Positions 5,348 to 6,115 of a stretch of DNA of 6,115 bases are shown piece after piece. How positions within the stretch are numbered: position 1 is the first letter of the stretch; every line of letters starts with the position of its first letter. The DNA comes from Clostridium sp. CAG:253 (GTDB lineage Bacteria; Bacillota; Clostridia; Lachnospirales; Lachnospiraceae). Below the pieces are notes generated by a model. That model ran no database searches, was not told the DNA's origin, and worked only from the letters and a program-made list of their open reading frames with translations. Location: positions 50,986 to 57,100 of the forward strand of contig FR887338.1 in the NCBI GenBank assembly GCA_000436755.1, given 5' to 3'. The translations under genes were made by a program, and so were the position numbers.

Positions 5348-6115
5348 GTGAGAAAAAATATCAGAAAAACTTTAGTGTCATTATCTCTCATAGCTTCATT
5401 AGTTGTTACAGGTGTAAGTGTCAACCAGAGTGCTAAGACGACAGCACAGGCAGCAAAGAAAACTGTTGTCAAAATAAGCAAGACAAGTGTTAAGGTAAAG
5501 CACGGAAAGACTCAGGCATTAAAAGTTACAGTGAAGAATGGTAAACTTAAATCAAAAAGTTTTTCTTCATCTGATAAGAGTGTAGCAACTGTTACAAATA
5601 AGGGTGTTGTGAAAGGTGTGCTTGAAGGAAAAGCAACAGTTAAATGTGTTGTTAAGTATACTGAGACAGGAAAGAAAAAAGTAAAATCAAAGACATTCAA
5701 GTGTAAAGTAACAGTTTATGATACTTTGTATCCTGTAAAAGCAGTAGAAAAAGAGGAAGCGTACAAGACAAGCAGTGAGACAGATGGCATTAGTCATGGC
5801 AGTAAAGAAGTTGTAACAGGCTTTGCAAATAAAGACAATGTCACATTACAGATGAAGTATAATGACAAGTCAAACATAAGTGATAAGGCTGTCAGCTTTA
5901 CTCCAAAGGGCGGCACAAAGAAGATTACTAAAAAAGATAACGGTTCAATGAGAAGAGATCTCAGTGCTCAGTATTTACAGCAGTACGAGATGGGAACAGG
6001 TATCAACCTTGGTAATACTGAAGAAGCCGTTTATGGTGTTGGCTCAAAACTCGATGTGATTGCAGGAACAGATGAAACAGCTTATGATAAATCATGGGGT
6101 CAGCCTGAGATTACA
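5348..6115 (+). CDS. Secreted GH5 glycoside hydrolase with N-terminal Big_2 domain, 3'-partial
   Basis: The frame is open from a GTG start to the right edge, giving 256 residues of a larger enzyme. The signal peptide is about 1-35 (basic RKNIRK, hydrophobic core, TAQA-A cleavage). A Lys-rich Big_2 domain follows at about 37-124, with the typical KSVATVTNKGVVKGV stretch (77-91). A linker (125-200) leads to the start of a GH5 domain: MRRDLSAQYL (201-210) and EMGTGINLGNTEEA (214-227). This start matches gene 1 at 21 of 27 positions over the block beginning MR(K/R)DLS, and both genes have NDKSNI about 30 residues earlier. The catalytic glutamates lie beyond the window, so activity cannot be judged. 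By analogy with gene 1 it should be an extracellular beta-glucanase. It is probably in one transcript with gene 3. The pair differ in linker length and in the residues after the LGNT motif, so substrate range may differ. Confidence 0.88.
   Translation, partial: MRKNIRKTLVSLSLIASLVVTGVSVNQSAKTTAQAAKKTVVKISKTSVKVKHGKTQALKVTVKNGKLKSKSFSSSDKSVATVTNKGVVKGVLEGKATVKCVVKYTETGKKKVKSKTFKCKVTVYDTLYPVKAVEKEEAYKTSSETDGISHGSKEVVTGFANKDNVTLQMKYNDKSNISDKAVSFTPKGGTKKITKKDNGSMRRDLSAQYLQQYEMGTGINLGNTEEAVYGVGSKLDVIAGTDETAYDKSWGQPEIT

Overview
This window reads as part of a polysaccharide-degradation locus from a low-GC, Gram-positive, fibre-degrading anaerobe, most likely a Lachnospiraceae-type Clostridia (Roseburia, Butyrivibrio, Lachnospira or Eubacterium relatives). 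That is an inference from four things: AT-rich DNA, strong AAAGGAGG-type ribosome binding sites, Gram-positive signal peptides, and Lys-rich Ig-like (Big_2) domains together with LRR_5/BspA repeats on secreted proteins. No gene here identifies the species.

There are four genes, all on the + strand and all encoding exported proteins. (1) 2-2104 encodes a Big_2 + GH5 glycoside hydrolase + unassigned C-terminal domain; its 5' end lies outside the window. (2) 2391-3806 encodes a non-catalytic protein with two related beta-rich, Trp-containing modules, a Pro/Thr linker and a C-terminal Lys-rich Ig-like domain. (3) 3971-5320 encodes a third, diverged copy of the same module type fused to an LRR_5 repeat domain. 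(4) 5348 to the right edge encodes the N-terminal part of a second Big_2 + GH5 enzyme, a paralogue of gene 1.

The 286-bp gap before gene 2 holds the best regulatory sequence in the window: a near-consensus sigma-A promoter, an 8-bp inverted repeat centred on its -10 box, repeated 8-mers just upstream, and a foldable leader of about 130 nt. A clear intrinsic terminator ends the gene 2 transcript, only about 47 nt before gene 3. Genes 3 and 4 are 27 bp apart with no terminator between them and are probably co-transcribed.

Working model (inference): two beta-glucan-active GH5 enzymes are secreted with two non-catalytic partners that bind substrate or the cell surface. No dockerin, cohesin, SLH or LPXTG signal is visible in the finished C-termini. 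If these proteins stay on the cell, the Lys-rich Ig-like domains and the LRR domain are the obvious candidate tethers. The most novel element is the module family shared by genes 2 and 3, which I could not assign to a named CBM family.
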